Positions 27,451 through 37,732 are shown, numbered from the stretch's first letter. The stretch is 64,000 nucleotides of DNA from Dehalobacter sp. 12DCB1 (GCF_004343605.1 NZ_POSF01000011.1:260990-324989), one strand, 5' to 3'. Made by a program: numbers and translations. The notes: a model not told the origin generated them from the letters alone.

Positions 27451-28188
27451 CTATCCAAGATCACCGAAGTAAGCGAGAGTCATCACAAGAGCTGCCAGAG
27501 CAGCTGTCTCTGTCCGTAGAATACGCGGTCCCAAAGAGACACTCTTAGCCTGAAGTTTTTCCTCGGCCCAGGCCACCTCTTCCAGCGCAAAGCCTCCTTC
27601 AGCCCCGATAAGCACAGCGATCGGGTATTTGGGTTCATATCCCTGAAGCACTTCCTTTAAGGAGTGCGTCTTTTCATCTTCATAAGGAATCAGCCATTGC
27701 GTCTCTGCCGGCAGCAGTCCCTTTAGCTTCACCCAATCGGTTACTTCCATAATTTTCGGTTCGATGACCCGATGAGATTGTTTCACAGCCTCAGCCGCGA
27801 TTCTTTGCCAGCGAACCACTCTGTCCCGAGCTTTAACTCCTTCCAGTTGCAGGACAGACCGTTTCGTCCTTAAAGGGATAAGTCCGGCCATTCCGAGCTC
27901 AGTCCCTTTTTGGATGACCCATTCCATCTTTTCTCCCTTGGCCAGTCCCATGACAAGGTATACCCTTGCCTTTGCTTCCACGTCAGGGAATCCCTCTTCA
28001 ACAATTCTGCAGTAGGCTGAGTCCCTGTCTAGTTCTTCAATAACTCCGAGCCACTGACCACCGGAATTATCAAAGCCCATGACTTTAGCGCCGCATTCAA
28101 GCCGCACCACATGAGTCAGGTGATGAAATTCTTCTCCGGCTATGTTAAAAGTGTCCTTTTCACGGGACGAGATTTTAAAACGGTGCAT
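27451..28188 (-). CDS. rsmE: 16S rRNA m3U1498 methyltransferase RsmE
   Basis: 245-residue SPOUT methylase. N-terminal PUA-like part, then the knot with 'PIAVLIGAEGGFALEEV' and 'SLGPRILRTETAA' (about 190-235). ATG 28188 has AAGGA 5 bases upstream and follows prmA by 43 bases; the frame upstream of it is open but lacks support. Conserved prmA-rsmE-mtaB order. Confidence 0.95.
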   Translation of the reverse strand: MHRFKISSREKDTFNIAGEEFHHLTHVVRLECGAKVMGFDNSGGQWLGVIEELDRDSAYCRIVEEGFPDVEAKARVYLVMGLAKGEKMEWVIQKGTELGMAGLIPLRTKRSVLQLEGVKARDRVVRWQRIAAEAVKQSHRVIEPKIMEVTDWVKLKGLLPAETQWLIPYEDEKTHSLKEVLQGYEPKYPIAVLIGAEGGFALEEVAWAEEKLQAKSVSLGPRILRTETAALAALVMTLAYFGDLG

Positions 28189-28231
28189 AGGATTCCTTCT
28201 CTCGAGAAAATAAAGAAGCCACTTGATACAC

Positions 28232-29158
28232 TCAAGCAAACACAGCTTTCAGCAGTACCCAGCCTGCATCTTCAAGCCTGCCGACACAGCGAAGGCCAGC
28301 CGCATTCATTTCTCCCAGAACATCGTCTTCCCGGGTATCAATGATGCCGGAAGCAAGAAGGATACCCTCCGGTTTCATCAGCTGAGGCAAGGACGGCAGG
28401 AGTTCAATGATCACATCCGCGATGATATTGGCGATGACGACATCAGCTTTCCCCGTAAAGACCTCACCGAGGTTTCCCGTTTCAATCTTAATTTTATCTT
28501 CCATGTGATTCAGCGCTGCATTTTGCCGCGCAATCCTCACAGCCAGGCCGTCAATGTCGCCAGCCTGGACGTTTGCGCCGAGCTTGGCGGCCGCCACAGC
28601 CAGGATCCCGGAGCCGGTGCCAATATCAAAGACGTCCAGACCTTCCTGAATATGGTCTTCCAGCGCCTCCAGGCAGAGAGCGGTTGTCGGATGGGTACCC
28701 GTCCCAAAAGCCATCCCAGGATCAATCTCAATGATGACCACCTGGTCCTGCATATCTGTCTGTTCCCAAGTCGGTTTGATCAAGAAGCGTTTGCCGATTC
28801 GGACCGGTTTAAAGTATTGCTTCCATTCGTTCTCCCAGTCTTCTTCCTTCACCATCACGGAATTCGTTTCTATCATCCAGGCCGGAAATAATTCCTTGAA
28901 GAGCAGAAGTTCTTCCCGCAAGGAGGTAATCCTGGGACTTAAGCTTTCATCCTCCGGAAAATAACCCTTGACCACACACTTTCCTGTCACTTCCAAATCC
29001 GCATAAATATGATAATCCCAGATCCCTGATTCAACATACCCTTTAATCAGTTCAGGCGATTCGACAACTACCCCCTTGCTGCCAATCCGATAAAAAAGAT
29101 CAGTAACAGCCTCCTCTCCCTCAGATGATACTGTTACCGCTATCTCAGTCCAATTCAT
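28232..29158 (-). CDS. prmA: ribosomal protein L11 methyltransferase PrmA
   Basis: 308 residues; trimethylates ribosomal protein L11 using SAM. Motif I 'VFDIGTGSGILAVAAAKLGA' (about 175-195), 'DIDGLAVRIARQN', and the post-I 'NIIADVI'. Start ATG 29158 has GGGAG 6 bases upstream. Downstream of dnaJ, as in most Firmicutes. Confidence 0.96.
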   Translation of the reverse strand: MNWTEIAVTVSSEGEEAVTDLFYRIGSKGVVVESPELIKGYVESGIWDYHIYADLEVTGKCVVKGYFPEDESLSPRITSLREELLLFKELFPAWMIETNSVMVKEEDWENEWKQYFKPVRIGKRFLIKPTWEQTDMQDQVVIIEIDPGMAFGTGTHPTTALCLEALEDHIQEGLDVFDIGTGSGILAVAAAKLGANVQAGDIDGLAVRIARQNAALNHMEDKIKIETGNLGEVFTGKADVVIANIIADVIIELLPSLPQLMKPEGILLASGIIDTREDDVLGEMNAAGLRCVGRLEDAGWVLLKAVFA

Positions 29159-29218
29159 GGCTAACTCCCTTTTCTTCGGTCGTTTTGACCGATCAAACAT
29201 CTTCTAAGTCAAATATGA

Positions 29219-30361
29219 TCAACTGATAGCATCCCGGACATTATCCTTCACCTTGTCCCAAAGCGATTTTTTACCAAGTTGCTGGCCTTCGGTTGTTATT
29301 TTCCCAAATTCGCTGAGCAGCTCTTTCTGCCGTTCCGTAAGTTTGGTAGGCGTTGCTACGATCACCCTGACATGCTGGTCACCGCACCCGCTGCCTCTCC
29401 GATAAGGAACACCCATTCCTTTGACTCTGAAGACTTTCGATGTTTGGGTTCCTTCGGGTATCTTTATTTTGACATCTCCATGAAGGGTAGGCACGTCAAC
29501 TTCATCACCCAGGGCGGCCTGAACAAAAGTGATCGGGATTTCAACGTAGATATCATTGCCGTTTCTCTGGAAGAATTCATCCTTCTTAACGAGCAAAACA
29601 ACATACAGGTCTCCGGACGGTCCCCCTCTTTCTCCGGCTTCGCCATAACCGCTGTAACGCAGACTTAATCCATCCTCCGTGCCTGCCGGGATATTGACTT
29701 CAATCTTTTTAACTTCTTTCACTTTACCTTTGCCATTGCATTTGCTGCACGGAGAGCTGATCATTGTCCCTTTTCCGCCACAAGCAGCACAAGTCTTGGT
29801 CGTAGCGATCTGCCCGAACGGTGTACGCTGAGTTGCCCTGATCTGCCCGGTACCGCCGCATTGTGAACACGTGGTCGGATTCGTGCCGGGAGCCGCGCCG
29901 CTTCCTCCGCACTCGGTACAGTATACTGAGACCGGAACTTCAATCTGCTTCTTCATGCCAAAGGCAGCCTCATGCAGCGTAATGGACAGATCATATCTCA
30001 AATCGGCGCCTTTCGCCGGGCCTTTTCTTCTGGAGCCTCCGCCCATGCCACCGCCGAAAAACATTTCAAAGACATCTCCAAGGCCGAAATCAGCAAAATC
30101 AGAGAAATCGCCAAATCCTCCAAAACCCTGTCCATTAAAGTCCACCCCGGCGTGGCCATATTGGTCATATTTTGCTTTCTTATCCGGATCGCTCAATACC
30201 GCATAAGCCTCGGTAGCTTCCTTAAAGCGTTCTTCCGCTTGCTTATCTCCCGGTTTGACATCGGGATGGTTTTCCTTGGCTATCTTCCTGTAAGCTTTTT
30301 TAATTTCATCCACGCTGGAAGATTTGCTAACACCCAGAACTTCATAGTAATCGCGTTTCAT
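29219..30361 (-). CDS. dnaJ: chaperone DnaJ
   Basis: Co-chaperone that delivers clients to DnaK and stimulates its ATPase. 380 residues: J-domain with 'HPDVKPGD' (about 32-40), a G/F-rich linker (about 75-110), four CxxCxGxG zinc repeats (CTECGGSG, CSQCGGTG, CAACGGKG, CSKCNGKG) and the C-terminal substrate domains. It is 314 bases from dnaK, an unusually wide gap holding its own promoter candidate and a hairpin. Confidence 0.98.
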   Translation of the reverse strand: MKRDYYEVLGVSKSSSVDEIKKAYRKIAKENHPDVKPGDKQAEERFKEATEAYAVLSDPDKKAKYDQYGHAGVDFNGQGFGGFGDFSDFADFGLGDVFEMFFGGGMGGGSRRKGPAKGADLRYDLSITLHEAAFGMKKQIEVPVSVYCTECGGSGAAPGTNPTTCSQCGGTGQIRATQRTPFGQIATTKTCAACGGKGTMISSPCSKCNGKGKVKEVKKIEVNIPAGTEDGLSLRYSGYGEAGERGGPSGDLYVVLLVKKDEFFQRNGNDIYVEIPITFVQAALGDEVDVPTLHGDVKIKIPEGTQTSKVFRVKGMGVPYRRGSGCGDQHVRVIVATPTKLTERQKELLSEFGKITTEGQQLGKKSLWDKVKDNVRDAIS

Positions 30362-30419
30362 AATTTAAGCTGAAACTCCTCCCTAAATATCAATACAATA
30401 CCGCATAAGACATAAATAA

Positions 30420-30451
30420 GACCCGCATTCCTCCGAATGCCGAAGCAGGTC
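30420..30451 (-). other. hairpin in the dnaJ leader
   Basis: Inner 6-bp stem GCATTC/GAATGC with a 4-base loop and an outer GACC/GGGTC pairing, followed on the minus strand by TTATTTATGTCTTATG. It may be an attenuator or a mRNA-stabilising hairpin; it is not a strong terminator. Confidence 0.4.
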
Positions 30452-30511
30452 CAAAGATACCGCTGCACCCTTAGACCCTCTTACCTACCTATAGACTCTT
30501 TCTAATGTATC

Positions 30512-30541
30512 ATTATACTACCATTATTATTAATATGTTAA
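30512..30541 (-). promoter_or_regulatory. candidate internal promoter of dnaJ
   Basis: TTAACA (30536-30541), 18-base spacer, TATAAT (30512-30517) on the minus strand, about 145 bases before the dnaJ start. Confidence 0.5.
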
Positions 30542-30556
30542 GATTCAAGGCGCGTT

Positions 30557-30600
30557 GTACCGGTATTTAGCTTTGAGGCTAAATACCGGTACTTTTTGTG
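30557..30600 (+). terminator. plus-strand terminator between dnaK and dnaJ
   Basis: Perfect 15-bp stem (30557-30571 with 30578-30592), 6-base loop, then TTTTTGTG on the plus strand. The genes on both sides are on minus; in that direction the hairpin has no T-run after it. Confidence 0.65.
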
Positions 30601-30675
30601 TTTCAATATCGTTATTATCTGCGGACTCTTCATAATCAATCGATCAAACAATTATCTGATTCATACTGATTCTGT

Positions 30676-32535
30676 TTATTTATCCTTGTCCACTTCGGTA
30701 TATTCAGCATCGACAACATTGTCATCTGCCTTGCCGGCTCCGGTATCCTGCTGACCTGGGTTTGGTCCAGCGCCCGGTCCCTGTGGACCTGCACCGGGTG
30801 CTCCCTGCTGCTGATACATTTTTTCCACAAACGGATACAGGATTTTGGTCAGTGCTTCGGATCTTGCATTAATTTCCTGAACATTATCGCTGCCTGTCGT
30901 AGCTCTAAGTTCTTCAGCAGCCTTCTTGATCGCATCCCGTTCGGCGGTGTCGCCTTTGCCTTCGAAGTCCTTCAGGGTCTTTTCAGCCTGGTACGCGAGT
31001 GAATCTGCTTGGTTTCTGGCATCAATCAGTTCCCTTGCCTGTTTGTCTTTCTCAGCATTGGCCTCGGCATCCTGACGCATCTTTTCGATTTCGTCTTTGC
31101 TTAAGCCGGTTGAAGCGGTAATGGTTACCTTCTGTTCGTTACCGGTTGCCATATCTTTCGCCGAAACGTGTACAATACCGTTTACATCAATGTCAAATTT
31201 GACTTCGATCTGCGGTACACCTCTTGGGGCAGGCGGAATTCCGGAAAGTTGGAAGCGGCCGAGTGTCTTATTGTAAGCAGCCATTTCGCGCTCACCCTGA
31301 AGCACATGGATATCTACCGAAGTCTGGCTGTCGGCTGCAGTGGAGAAAACCTGGGATTTGGTAGTCGGAATGGTCGTATTCCGGTCAATGATCCTGGTGA
31401 ATACGCCGCCCAGGGTCTCAATTCCGAGGGAAAGCGGAGCAACGTCGACTAGAACAATATCTTTCATTTCACCAGCCAAGACCCCGCCCTGGATAGCCGC
31501 GCCGAGCGCAACGACTTCATCCGGATTAACACCTTTATGCGGTTCCTTGCCGCTGATTCTCTTAATGGCCTCCTGGACTGCCGGGATTCTGCTGGATCCC
31601 CCGACAAGAATGACCTGATCAATTTCATTGAAGGAAAGCTTGGCGTCTTCCATAGCCTGACGGGTAGGTCCCATTGTTTTTTCGATCAAGTCTGCTACAA
31701 GCTCTTCAAATTTGGCGCGCGTGATATTCATATCCAGATGAAGCGGTCCTTCAGCGGACATCGTGATAAACGGCAGATTAATATTCGTCTGGGCGACACC
31801 GGAAAGCTCAATTTTGGCTTTTTCAGCGGCTTCCTTCAGACGCTGCAGGGCCATCCGGTCTTTGGCAAGATCAACACCATTGCTCTTTTTAAATTCGGCA
31901 ATAATGTAATCCATTAAACGCTGGTCAAAGTCATCACCGCCAAGAAGGTTATTCCCGTTAGTCGCTTTCACTTCGACCATTCCCTGACTCAGTTCGAGAA
32001 TTGAGACGTCAAATGTTCCGCCGCCAAGGTCGTAAACAAGTACGGTCTGATCATGCTCTTTGTCAAGTCCATAAGCCAGTGCTGCTGCAGTAGGCTCGTT
32101 GATAATACGCAGAACTTCGAGACCGGCGATCGTGCCGGCATCTTTGGTAGCCTGACGCTGGGCATCAGTAAAATACGCCGGAACGGTGATGACAGCCTGG
32201 GTGACTGAAGACCCCAGATAAGCTTCCGCATCAGCTTTGAGTTTCTGCAGAATCATCGCAGATACTTCCTGCGGTGTATAGGATTTATCCATCAAAGTCA
32301 CTTTATAGTTCGTGCCCATATGACGCTTAATCGAACTAACCGTATTGTCCGGATTGGAAACAGCCTGGCGTTTGGCCACCTGCCCTACCAGTTTCTCGCC
32401 ATTCTTGGAGAAGCCGACGACTGAAGGGGTAATGCGCGCTCCTTCAGGATTCGGGATTACAACAGGTTCGCCGCCTTCAAGCACTGCAACACAAGAGTTA
32501 GTGGTTCCTAAGTCAATACCGATTACTTTACCCAT
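30676..32535 (-). CDS. dnaK: chaperone DnaK (Hsp70)
   Basis: 619 residues. ATPase signatures '[17 protein letters not shown]' at the start, '[14 protein letters not shown]' and '[15 protein letters not shown]'; substrate domain and a C-terminal lid ending in a G/P/Q-rich linker and '[11 protein letters not shown]'. It lacks the 24-residue insert of proteobacterial DnaK, as usual for Gram-positives. ATG 32535 has AAGGAGG upstream; six codons of open frame before it are not used. Third gene of hrcA-grpE-dnaK. Confidence 0.98.
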   Translation of the reverse strand: MGKVIGIDLGTTNSCVAVLEGGEPVVIPNPEGARITPSVVGFSKNGEKLVGQVAKRQAVSNPDNTVSSIKRHMGTNYKVTLMDKSYTPQEVSAMILQKLKADAEAYLGSSVTQAVITVPAYFTDAQRQATKDAGTIAGLEVLRIINEPTAAALAYGLDKEHDQTVLVYDLGGGTFDVSILELSQGMVEVKATNGNNLLGGDDFDQRLMDYIIAEFKKSNGVDLAKDRMALQRLKEAAEKAKIELSGVAQTNINLPFITMSAEGPLHLDMNITRAKFEELVADLIEKTMGPTRQAMEDAKLSFNEIDQVILVGGSSRIPAVQEAIKRISGKEPHKGVNPDEVVALGAAIQGGVLAGEMKDIVLVDVAPLSLGIETLGGVFTRIIDRNTTIPTTKSQVFSTAADSQTSVDIHVLQGEREMAAYNKTLGRFQLSGIPPAPRGVPQIEVKFDIDVNGIVHVSAKDMATGNEQKVTITASTGLSKDEIEKMRQDAEANAEKDKQARELIDARNQADSLAYQAEKTLKDFEGKGDTAERDAIKKAAEELRATTGSDNVQEINARSEALTKILYPFVEKMYQQQGAPGAGPQGPGAGPNPGQQDTGAGKADDNVVDAEYTEVDKDK

Positions 32536-32626
32536 TTGATTTCCTCCTTGCAAATTCTCATATCGTATTTTTTGTTTCTTTCAACTTATATGCTCTTTGA
32601 TCAGACTGAGATTTAGCTTAACACGA

Positions 32627-33202
32627 TCAGCCTGAAACTTTGACCCGGCTGGGCCTGATCACTTTATCCTTCAGATAATATCCCTTTTGGAATTCTTCCA
32701 GAATCATATTCTCCGGCTGGTCAGATTCTTCTTTCAGCAGGGCTTCATGGAGATTTGGATCAAATTCCTGGCCGACTGTTTCAATAATTTTGAGCCCCTC
32801 ATCTTCCAGGACTTTCAGAAACATTCTTTCGATCATTTCGACACCCTGGGATAACGCCTCAAAATCGTTGTTTTTTTGACTGGAAACAATCGCTCTTTCA
32901 AAATTATCCAGGACCGGCAGCAGGGAATGAATAACTTTTTCCGAAGCATACCGGGCAGTGTCTTCTTTTTCCTTCTGGGTTCTTTTGCGGAAATTGTCAA
33001 ATTCAGCTTTCAGTCTTTGCATTTGGGTATAATAGTCTTCCGCTTTGGACTTATGCTCTTCAATTTCCTCACGCAGGCGCTGCAAATGATCGATAGAATC
33101 AATGTCCTCAGTCAGGCATTCTTCACTCTCCTGCCCGATGTTCTGGTTTTCTTTATCTTCCTGAGCGTTTGCAGACGCTTGATTTGTTTTTTCTTTGTTC
33201 AC
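32627..33202 (-). CDS. grpE: nucleotide exchange factor GrpE
   Basis: 191 residues. Acidic Gln/Glu-rich N-terminus, long coiled coil (about 40-95), and the beta-wing domain with 'VLDNFERAI' and 'GQEFDPNLHEAL'. Releases ADP from DnaK. 21 bases after hrcA and 91 before dnaK. Confidence 0.97.
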   Translation of the reverse strand: MNKEKTNQASANAQEDKENQNIGQESEECLTEDIDSIDHLQRLREEIEEHKSKAEDYYTQMQRLKAEFDNFRKRTQKEKEDTARYASEKVIHSLLPVLDNFERAIVSSQKNNDFEALSQGVEMIERMFLKVLEDEGLKIIETVGQEFDPNLHEALLKEESDQPENMILEEFQKGYYLKDKVIRPSRVKVSG

Positions 33203-33223
33203 GCAGTTGCCTCCCTTCTTGAT

Positions 33224-34273
33224 CTAAGTCCGGGTCCTCCGGTGCCTCTCCGTCAGCAATTCGGTCAAACTGTTTGTCATATAGTCTACAATCGCGATCG
33301 CTTTGCCGTAATCCATTCTGGTTGGACCCAAAACGCCTACTGAACCAATCTGTTTCCCGTTAATCTGGTAGGTTGCAGATATAATACTGCAGTTTTTAAA
33401 TACCTGGTCAGCATTTTCCGCTCCGATCATGATACTTAATCCCTTTTGATCATGACTTAGAAGCTCCTTCAGCTTATTGTTCTCCTCAAATACGGAAAAG
33501 AGACTTCGAACTTTATTGATATCCCTGAATTCAGGCTGATCAAGCATATTTAATGTCCCGCCAAGGTAGACCCGTTCTTCAGACTCTCCATCCTTATCAT
33601 CAAACATTCTTTCCAGAATACCCATCATTCCATCAATAATGCGGCGTTTTCTGGAGAGCTCACTGTATATTTCGTTGATCAGGCCTTTTTTCAGATCCTG
33701 TACCCTAGTTCCGCTCATTTTCTGGTTAAAGAGATTCGCCAGAACCTGAAGTTCCTCCGGGCTTGTATCCGGACCGATATCGACAATATTATTCTCTACT
33801 GAACCATTCTCTTTTACGGTTACCATGATAGCCTTCCCTTGCTCGTAGGGAAGAAAATGCAAATTCTTCAGAATACCGTTTCGGCTTTTTGGTCCAAGTA
33901 CAATACTAGTCAGGTTCGTCACCTGGGAAATAAGCTTTCCGGTGTATTCGATGACTTCCTGCACTTCGCTGAGTCTGCTGGTGATCTCCTGGTTGATATT
34001 TTTCTTTTCATCGTGGTTCAGACTTAAAGGGTCCATCAAATAATCGACATAATAGCGATAGCCCGAGTCGGAAGGAATTCTTCCTGCAGATGTATGGGGC
34101 TGTTCAATAAGTCCCAACTCTTCGAGATCTGCCATCTCATTGCGGATCGTCGCCGGAGACACCCCCAGCTCAAACTTTTTGGAAATGGTTCTGGAACCGA
34201 CGGGCTCCGCGGTGGCAATATAGTCCTGCACAATCGCTTTTAAAATCTTGTGTTTTCTTTCATCCATTTCCAT
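33224..34273 (-). CDS. hrcA: heat-inducible transcription repressor HrcA
   Basis: 349 residues; binds CIRCE and represses the dnaK operon, with GroE assisting its folding. N-terminal winged helix ('SRTISKKFELGVSPATIRNEMADLEELG', about 25-52), GAF-like centre and C-terminal 'GSVGVLGPTRMDYGKAI'. A TTG at 34276 (7 bases after GGAGG) competes with the ATG at 34273 (10 bases after) as the start. First gene of the operon, right behind CIRCE. Confidence 0.96.
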   Translation of the reverse strand: MEMDERKHKILKAIVQDYIATAEPVGSRTISKKFELGVSPATIRNEMADLEELGLIEQPHTSAGRIPSDSGYRYYVDYLMDPLSLNHDEKKNINQEITSRLSEVQEVIEYTGKLISQVTNLTSIVLGPKSRNGILKNLHFLPYEQGKAIMVTVKENGSVENNIVDIGPDTSPEELQVLANLFNQKMSGTRVQDLKKGLINEIYSELSRKRRIIDGMMGILERMFDDKDGESEERVYLGGTLNMLDQPEFRDINKVRSLFSVFEENNKLKELLSHDQKGLSIMIGAENADQVFKNCSIISATYQINGKQIGSVGVLGPTRMDYGKAIAIVDYMTNSLTELLTERHRRTRT

Positions 34274-34298
34274 CAAAGTGCCACCTCCGATTGATTTG

Positions 34299-34325
34299 TT
34301 AGCACTCTATCAAGGTGAGTGCTAA
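34299..34325 (-). promoter_or_regulatory. CIRCE operator
   Basis: Perfect TTAGCACTC-N9-GAGTGCTAA inverted repeat, the HrcA-binding site, placed immediately downstream of the predicted hrcA transcription start. Confidence 0.97.
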
Positions 34326-34337
34326 TCATCTGAACAT

Positions 34338-34366
34338 AATTTAGCATGAAGGTAAAATAATGTCAA
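34338..34366 (-). promoter_or_regulatory. sigma-A promoter of hrcA-grpE-dnaK
   Basis: TTGACA (34361-34366), 17-base spacer, TAAATT (34338-34343) on the minus strand, followed about 12 bases later by CIRCE. Confidence 0.8.
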
Positions 34367-34398
34367 GAGGAATCATCATCGAATAGTATACAATTCAA

Positions 34399-35736
34399 CT
34401 ACAGCATAAAATCCACCAGAACCGCGTTGAGAACGAAAAAACAGGCAGGATTAATTTTCAATCTACCTTCGGCAAGCAAGAAAATATCCTTATCGATATA
34501 GTTTTGCAAAATTCGTCCATAAATATCCTGAATTTCGGTTTGAAATTTGGCGGCAAATTCTGCGATGTCAATTCCGTCCGCCATCCGCAGCCCCAGCATC
34601 ATAAATTCGGAGATCTTCTGTTCTCTGGTCAGCACTTCGTTTGCCGAGGGGTCCAGAGGCCTTAGTCCTGATTCCAGTATCCGCGCATACCCCGCGATAT
34701 CCTCCCTATTCCTGGTTCTAGCGTTGTGCAGACACGAAACTGCCCCCGGTCCAAGACCGATATAATCCTGCCCTCGCCAATAAGACTGGTTATGTTTGCA
34801 TTCAAAACCAGGCCTCGCAAAGTTGGAAACTTCATAGCGGCCATAACCGAAGCTTTGAAGATAAGAAACCGCCCATTCGTACATATCAGCTTGTAAGTCG
34901 TCATCCGGCAGACGATTCAGGCGTCTCCGGCTGTTCGAGTCATCCAAGGTTTCTTTGCAGTCCGAACTGCCTGCCTGACTGCATGCATATTCTTTATGCA
35001 GTGGGGTATCTTCCTCAAGCGTAAGTGCATAGAGTGAAAGGTGTTCCGGCGACAACGTAATGGCCTGGCGGAGTGTATCCTGCCAATGTCCCATTTTCTG
35101 TCCTGGAAGTCCAAAAATCAGGTCAAGATTCAGGTTGTCTATCCCCGATTGTCTGACAAGGGCGACGCTCCTGTGAATATCTTCCGCGGTATGGATTCTG
35201 TCGATACTTTTCAGCAGGCGGTCATTAAAGCTCTGAGCGCCGAGCGATATCCGGTTGATTCCGTACGTTCGGCAGAGCATCAATTTTTCTCGGTCGAGTG
35301 TGCCGGGATTACACTCAATTGTTTTTTCTATGACTTGACCGGTCCAGGAAGTATGGATAAGGGGATTCCTTAACGGATCGGATATGTCTGTCGAGTCTGT
35401 CCGGTTCGGGGCCTTAAAATAATACCGACAAATCAAACTGAGCAGTCGTTCAAGCTGAGTGACATCCAGAACTGTGGGCGTTCCGCCTCCAATAAAAAGA
35501 GAAGAAACCCCTTGGGAGGCTTCCTTAGCTCGCAACTCAAGCTCCCGCTCCAGTCCGCACAAATAGACGGAGACCAAATCTGAGGCCGGGTCTGATAATA
35601 ACCTATGGTCAGCCCTATCTGCACCACCGGATATTCTACTGTCCGCGATAATGGGCACAGTATAAGGAACCGAATAGAATGCGCAGTAGGAACATTTTTT
35701 TACGCAAAACGGAACATGAACATATAAAGAAGTCAT
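34399..35736 (-). CDS. hemW: HemW-like radical SAM protein with insertions
   Basis: Radical-SAM heme chaperone related to coproporphyrinogen oxidase HemN. CX3CX2C cluster C11/C15/C18 in 'PFCVKKCSYCAFYS', then 'FIGGGTPTVLD', 'IECNPGTLDREKL', 'GINRISLGAQSFND' and 'LIFGLPGQ'. At 445 residues it exceeds the usual 370-390. The excess is in three hydrophilic insertions, at about 26-50, 115-140 and 255-285. HemW lacks the fourth HemN cysteine, as here. Conserved site between lepA and hrcA. Confidence 0.92.
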   Translation of the reverse strand: MTSLYVHVPFCVKKCSYCAFYSVPYTVPIIADSRISGGADRADHRLLSDPASDLVSVYLCGLERELELRAKEASQGVSSLFIGGGTPTVLDVTQLERLLSLICRYYFKAPNRTDSTDISDPLRNPLIHTSWTGQVIEKTIECNPGTLDREKLMLCRTYGINRISLGAQSFNDRLLKSIDRIHTAEDIHRSVALVRQSGIDNLNLDLIFGLPGQKMGHWQDTLRQAITLSPEHLSLYALTLEEDTPLHKEYACSQAGSSDCKETLDDSNSRRRLNRLPDDDLQADMYEWAVSYLQSFGYGRYEVSNFARPGFECKHNQSYWRGQDYIGLGPGAVSCLHNARTRNREDIAGYARILESGLRPLDPSANEVLTREQKISEFMMLGLRMADGIDIAEFAAKFQTEIQDIYGRILQNYIDKDIFLLAEGRLKINPACFFVLNAVLVDFML

Positions 35737-35794
35737 ACCTAATCACCTAATACAGCGATCTTTAACATTTTACATTCTCCGGCTGCAGACTGAG

Positions 35795-35841
35795 TCACCG
35801 TAATGGGATGGTGAGCGCCAAGCAAAGCACGGTGGCGGCGC
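35795..35841. repeat. GC-rich paired hairpins between hemW and lepA
   Basis: TCACC/GGTGA (35795-35799, 35810-35814) and GCGCC/GGCGC (35815-35819, 35837-35841) can form two adjacent stems in a GC-rich island within an AT-rich gap. The rest of 35737-35881 shows nothing clear. Confidence 0.3.
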
Positions 35842-35881
35842 AGGAGAGATGCCTAGGGTCAAATGCGATTCAAATCAAAAA

Positions 35882-37687
35882 TCAATCGTCCATTTTGAGC
35901 ACTGCCATGAAAGCGTCCTGGGGTATTTCCACGTTGCCGACTTGTTTCATGCGTTTCTTGCCTTCTTTTTGTTTTTCCAGTAGTTTGCGTTTCCGGGAAA
36001 TGTCACCGCCGTAACATTTAGCTAGAACATCCTTACGCATGGCCCGGATATTCTCTCTAGCAATGACCTTGGTCCCGATGACAGCCTGGACAGGGATTTC
36101 AAACATCTGCCGCGGAATCAGGCCACGCAGTTTTTCGACAAGCCTGCGCCCACGGGAATATGCTTTATCTTTGTGGACAATAAAGGAAAGTGCATCTACA
36201 ATTTCAGCGTTCAGCATGATATCAAGTTTCACAAGATTCGCTTCCTTATATCCGATCAGTTCATAGTCCAAAGACGCATACCCTTTGGTTCGGGATTTAA
36301 GCTGATCGAAGTAATCGTAAACGATTTCGCTTAACGGAAGCTCATAATATAGGCTTACCCGGGAGGCGGTGATATAGTCCATGTTCAGGAACGTACCCCT
36401 TTTCTCCTGGTTCAGTTCCATGATGGTACCTACATACTCGGATGGTACCATAATCGTAGCCTTAACCACAGGTTCTTCAATCGATTCGATCTTTCCTTCA
36501 GACGGCAGAAGCGCAGGGTTATCAATGAAGATCTGTTCCTTGGCTGTGGTATTCACTTTATAAACAACGCTCGGTGCAGTTGTAATGATGCTGAGGCCAA
36601 ATTCCCGCTCAAGTCTCTCCTGAATGATTTCCATATGCAGGAGACCCAGGAACCCACAGCGGAAACCAAAACCCAGCGCCGCGGACGTTTCATTTTCATA
36701 CATTAAACTCGCATCATTCAGCTGAAGTTTTTCCAGCGCATCCTTCAGCCTGTCAAAGTCGGAAGTTTCAACCGGATAAAGGCCGCAAAAAACCATCGAC
36801 ACCGCTTTGCGATAACCCGGCAACGGTTCTGCAGCCGGATGGTCGTTATCCGTCACGGTATCCCCAACGCGAGTATCTCCGACATTCTTAATACTACCTG
36901 CGATATAGCCAACCTGGCCTGCCCTTAGTTCTTCAACAATCGTCATCCCGGGTGTAAAAACACCAACTTCGGTAATTTCAAACATTTTTCCGGTGGACAT
37001 CATCTTGATGCTCGTACCTTTGGAGACTTTGCCGTCAAATAATCGGATATAAGGGATCGCACCTTTATAGGAATCAAACTTCGAGTCAAAAATCAGCGAC
37101 TTCAAGGGTTCTTCATCATCGCCCTTCGGCGGAGAAATTCTCTTAACAATCGCTTCCAGGATCTCTTCGACCCCAATCCCCATTTTGGCCGATGCGAGGA
37201 TCGCCTCACTCGCATCAATCCCAATCACATCTTCAATCTCCTGTTTGACTCTGTCAGGTTCTGCGCTTGGCAGATCAATTTTATTAATAACAGGAATGAT
37301 CTCCAGGTCATTTTCCAAAGCAAGATAGACATTAGCGAGGGTCTGTGCCTCAATACCCTGTGCTGCATCGACGACTAACAAGGCCCCTTCGCAGGCAGCC
37401 AAACTCCGGGAAACTTCGTAAGAAAAGTCAACATGCCCGGGAGTATCAATCAGATTCAGCTCATAGACCTCTCCATCTTTCGCCTTGTAGCGTAAACGGA
37501 CTGCCTGCAGTTTGATAGTGATCCCACGCTCCCGTTCCAAATCCATGGAGTCGAGAACCTGCTCCTTAAGTTCCCGGGTGGACATGGTTCCAGTATACTC
37601 AATCAGTCGATCAGCAAGGGTAGATTTGCCGTGATCGATATGGGCAATGATTGAAAAATTCCTAATTTTGGATGAAGCGTTTGCCAT
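35882..37687 (-). CDS. lepA: elongation factor 4 (LepA)
   Basis: 601 residues, translational GTPase that back-translocates or helps ribosome assembly. G1 '[14 protein letters not shown]' (about 13-26), G2/G3 'ERGITIK' and 'DTPGHVDF', G4 'NKIDLP', and the LepA-specific C-terminal domain ('[22 protein letters not shown]', the conserved basic tail). Upstream of hemW, the common order. Confidence 0.98.
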   Translation of the reverse strand: MANASSKIRNFSIIAHIDHGKSTLADRLIEYTGTMSTRELKEQVLDSMDLERERGITIKLQAVRLRYKAKDGEVYELNLIDTPGHVDFSYEVSRSLAACEGALLVVDAAQGIEAQTLANVYLALENDLEIIPVINKIDLPSAEPDRVKQEIEDVIGIDASEAILASAKMGIGVEEILEAIVKRISPPKGDDEEPLKSLIFDSKFDSYKGAIPYIRLFDGKVSKGTSIKMMSTGKMFEITEVGVFTPGMTIVEELRAGQVGYIAGSIKNVGDTRVGDTVTDNDHPAAEPLPGYRKAVSMVFCGLYPVETSDFDRLKDALEKLQLNDASLMYENETSAALGFGFRCGFLGLLHMEIIQERLEREFGLSIITTAPSVVYKVNTTAKEQIFIDNPALLPSEGKIESIEEPVVKATIMVPSEYVGTIMELNQEKRGTFLNMDYITASRVSLYYELPLSEIVYDYFDQLKSRTKGYASLDYELIGYKEANLVKLDIMLNAEIVDALSFIVHKDKAYSRGRRLVEKLRGLIPRQMFEIPVQAVIGTKVIARENIRAMRKDVLAKCYGGDISRKRKLLEKQKEGKKRMKQVGNVEIPQDAFMAVLKMDD

Positions 37688-37732
37688 GGATATTCTTCTC
37701 TCCCTGAATATAATACCAGCACATCATTATAA

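Noticed and set aside
30420-30505. Degenerate T-box in the dnaJ leader
   Set aside because: There is a GGGTG...GCGG stretch before a hairpin, but it lacks the TGGNACCGCG core and a Stem I, and dnaJ has no link to amino-acid supply.
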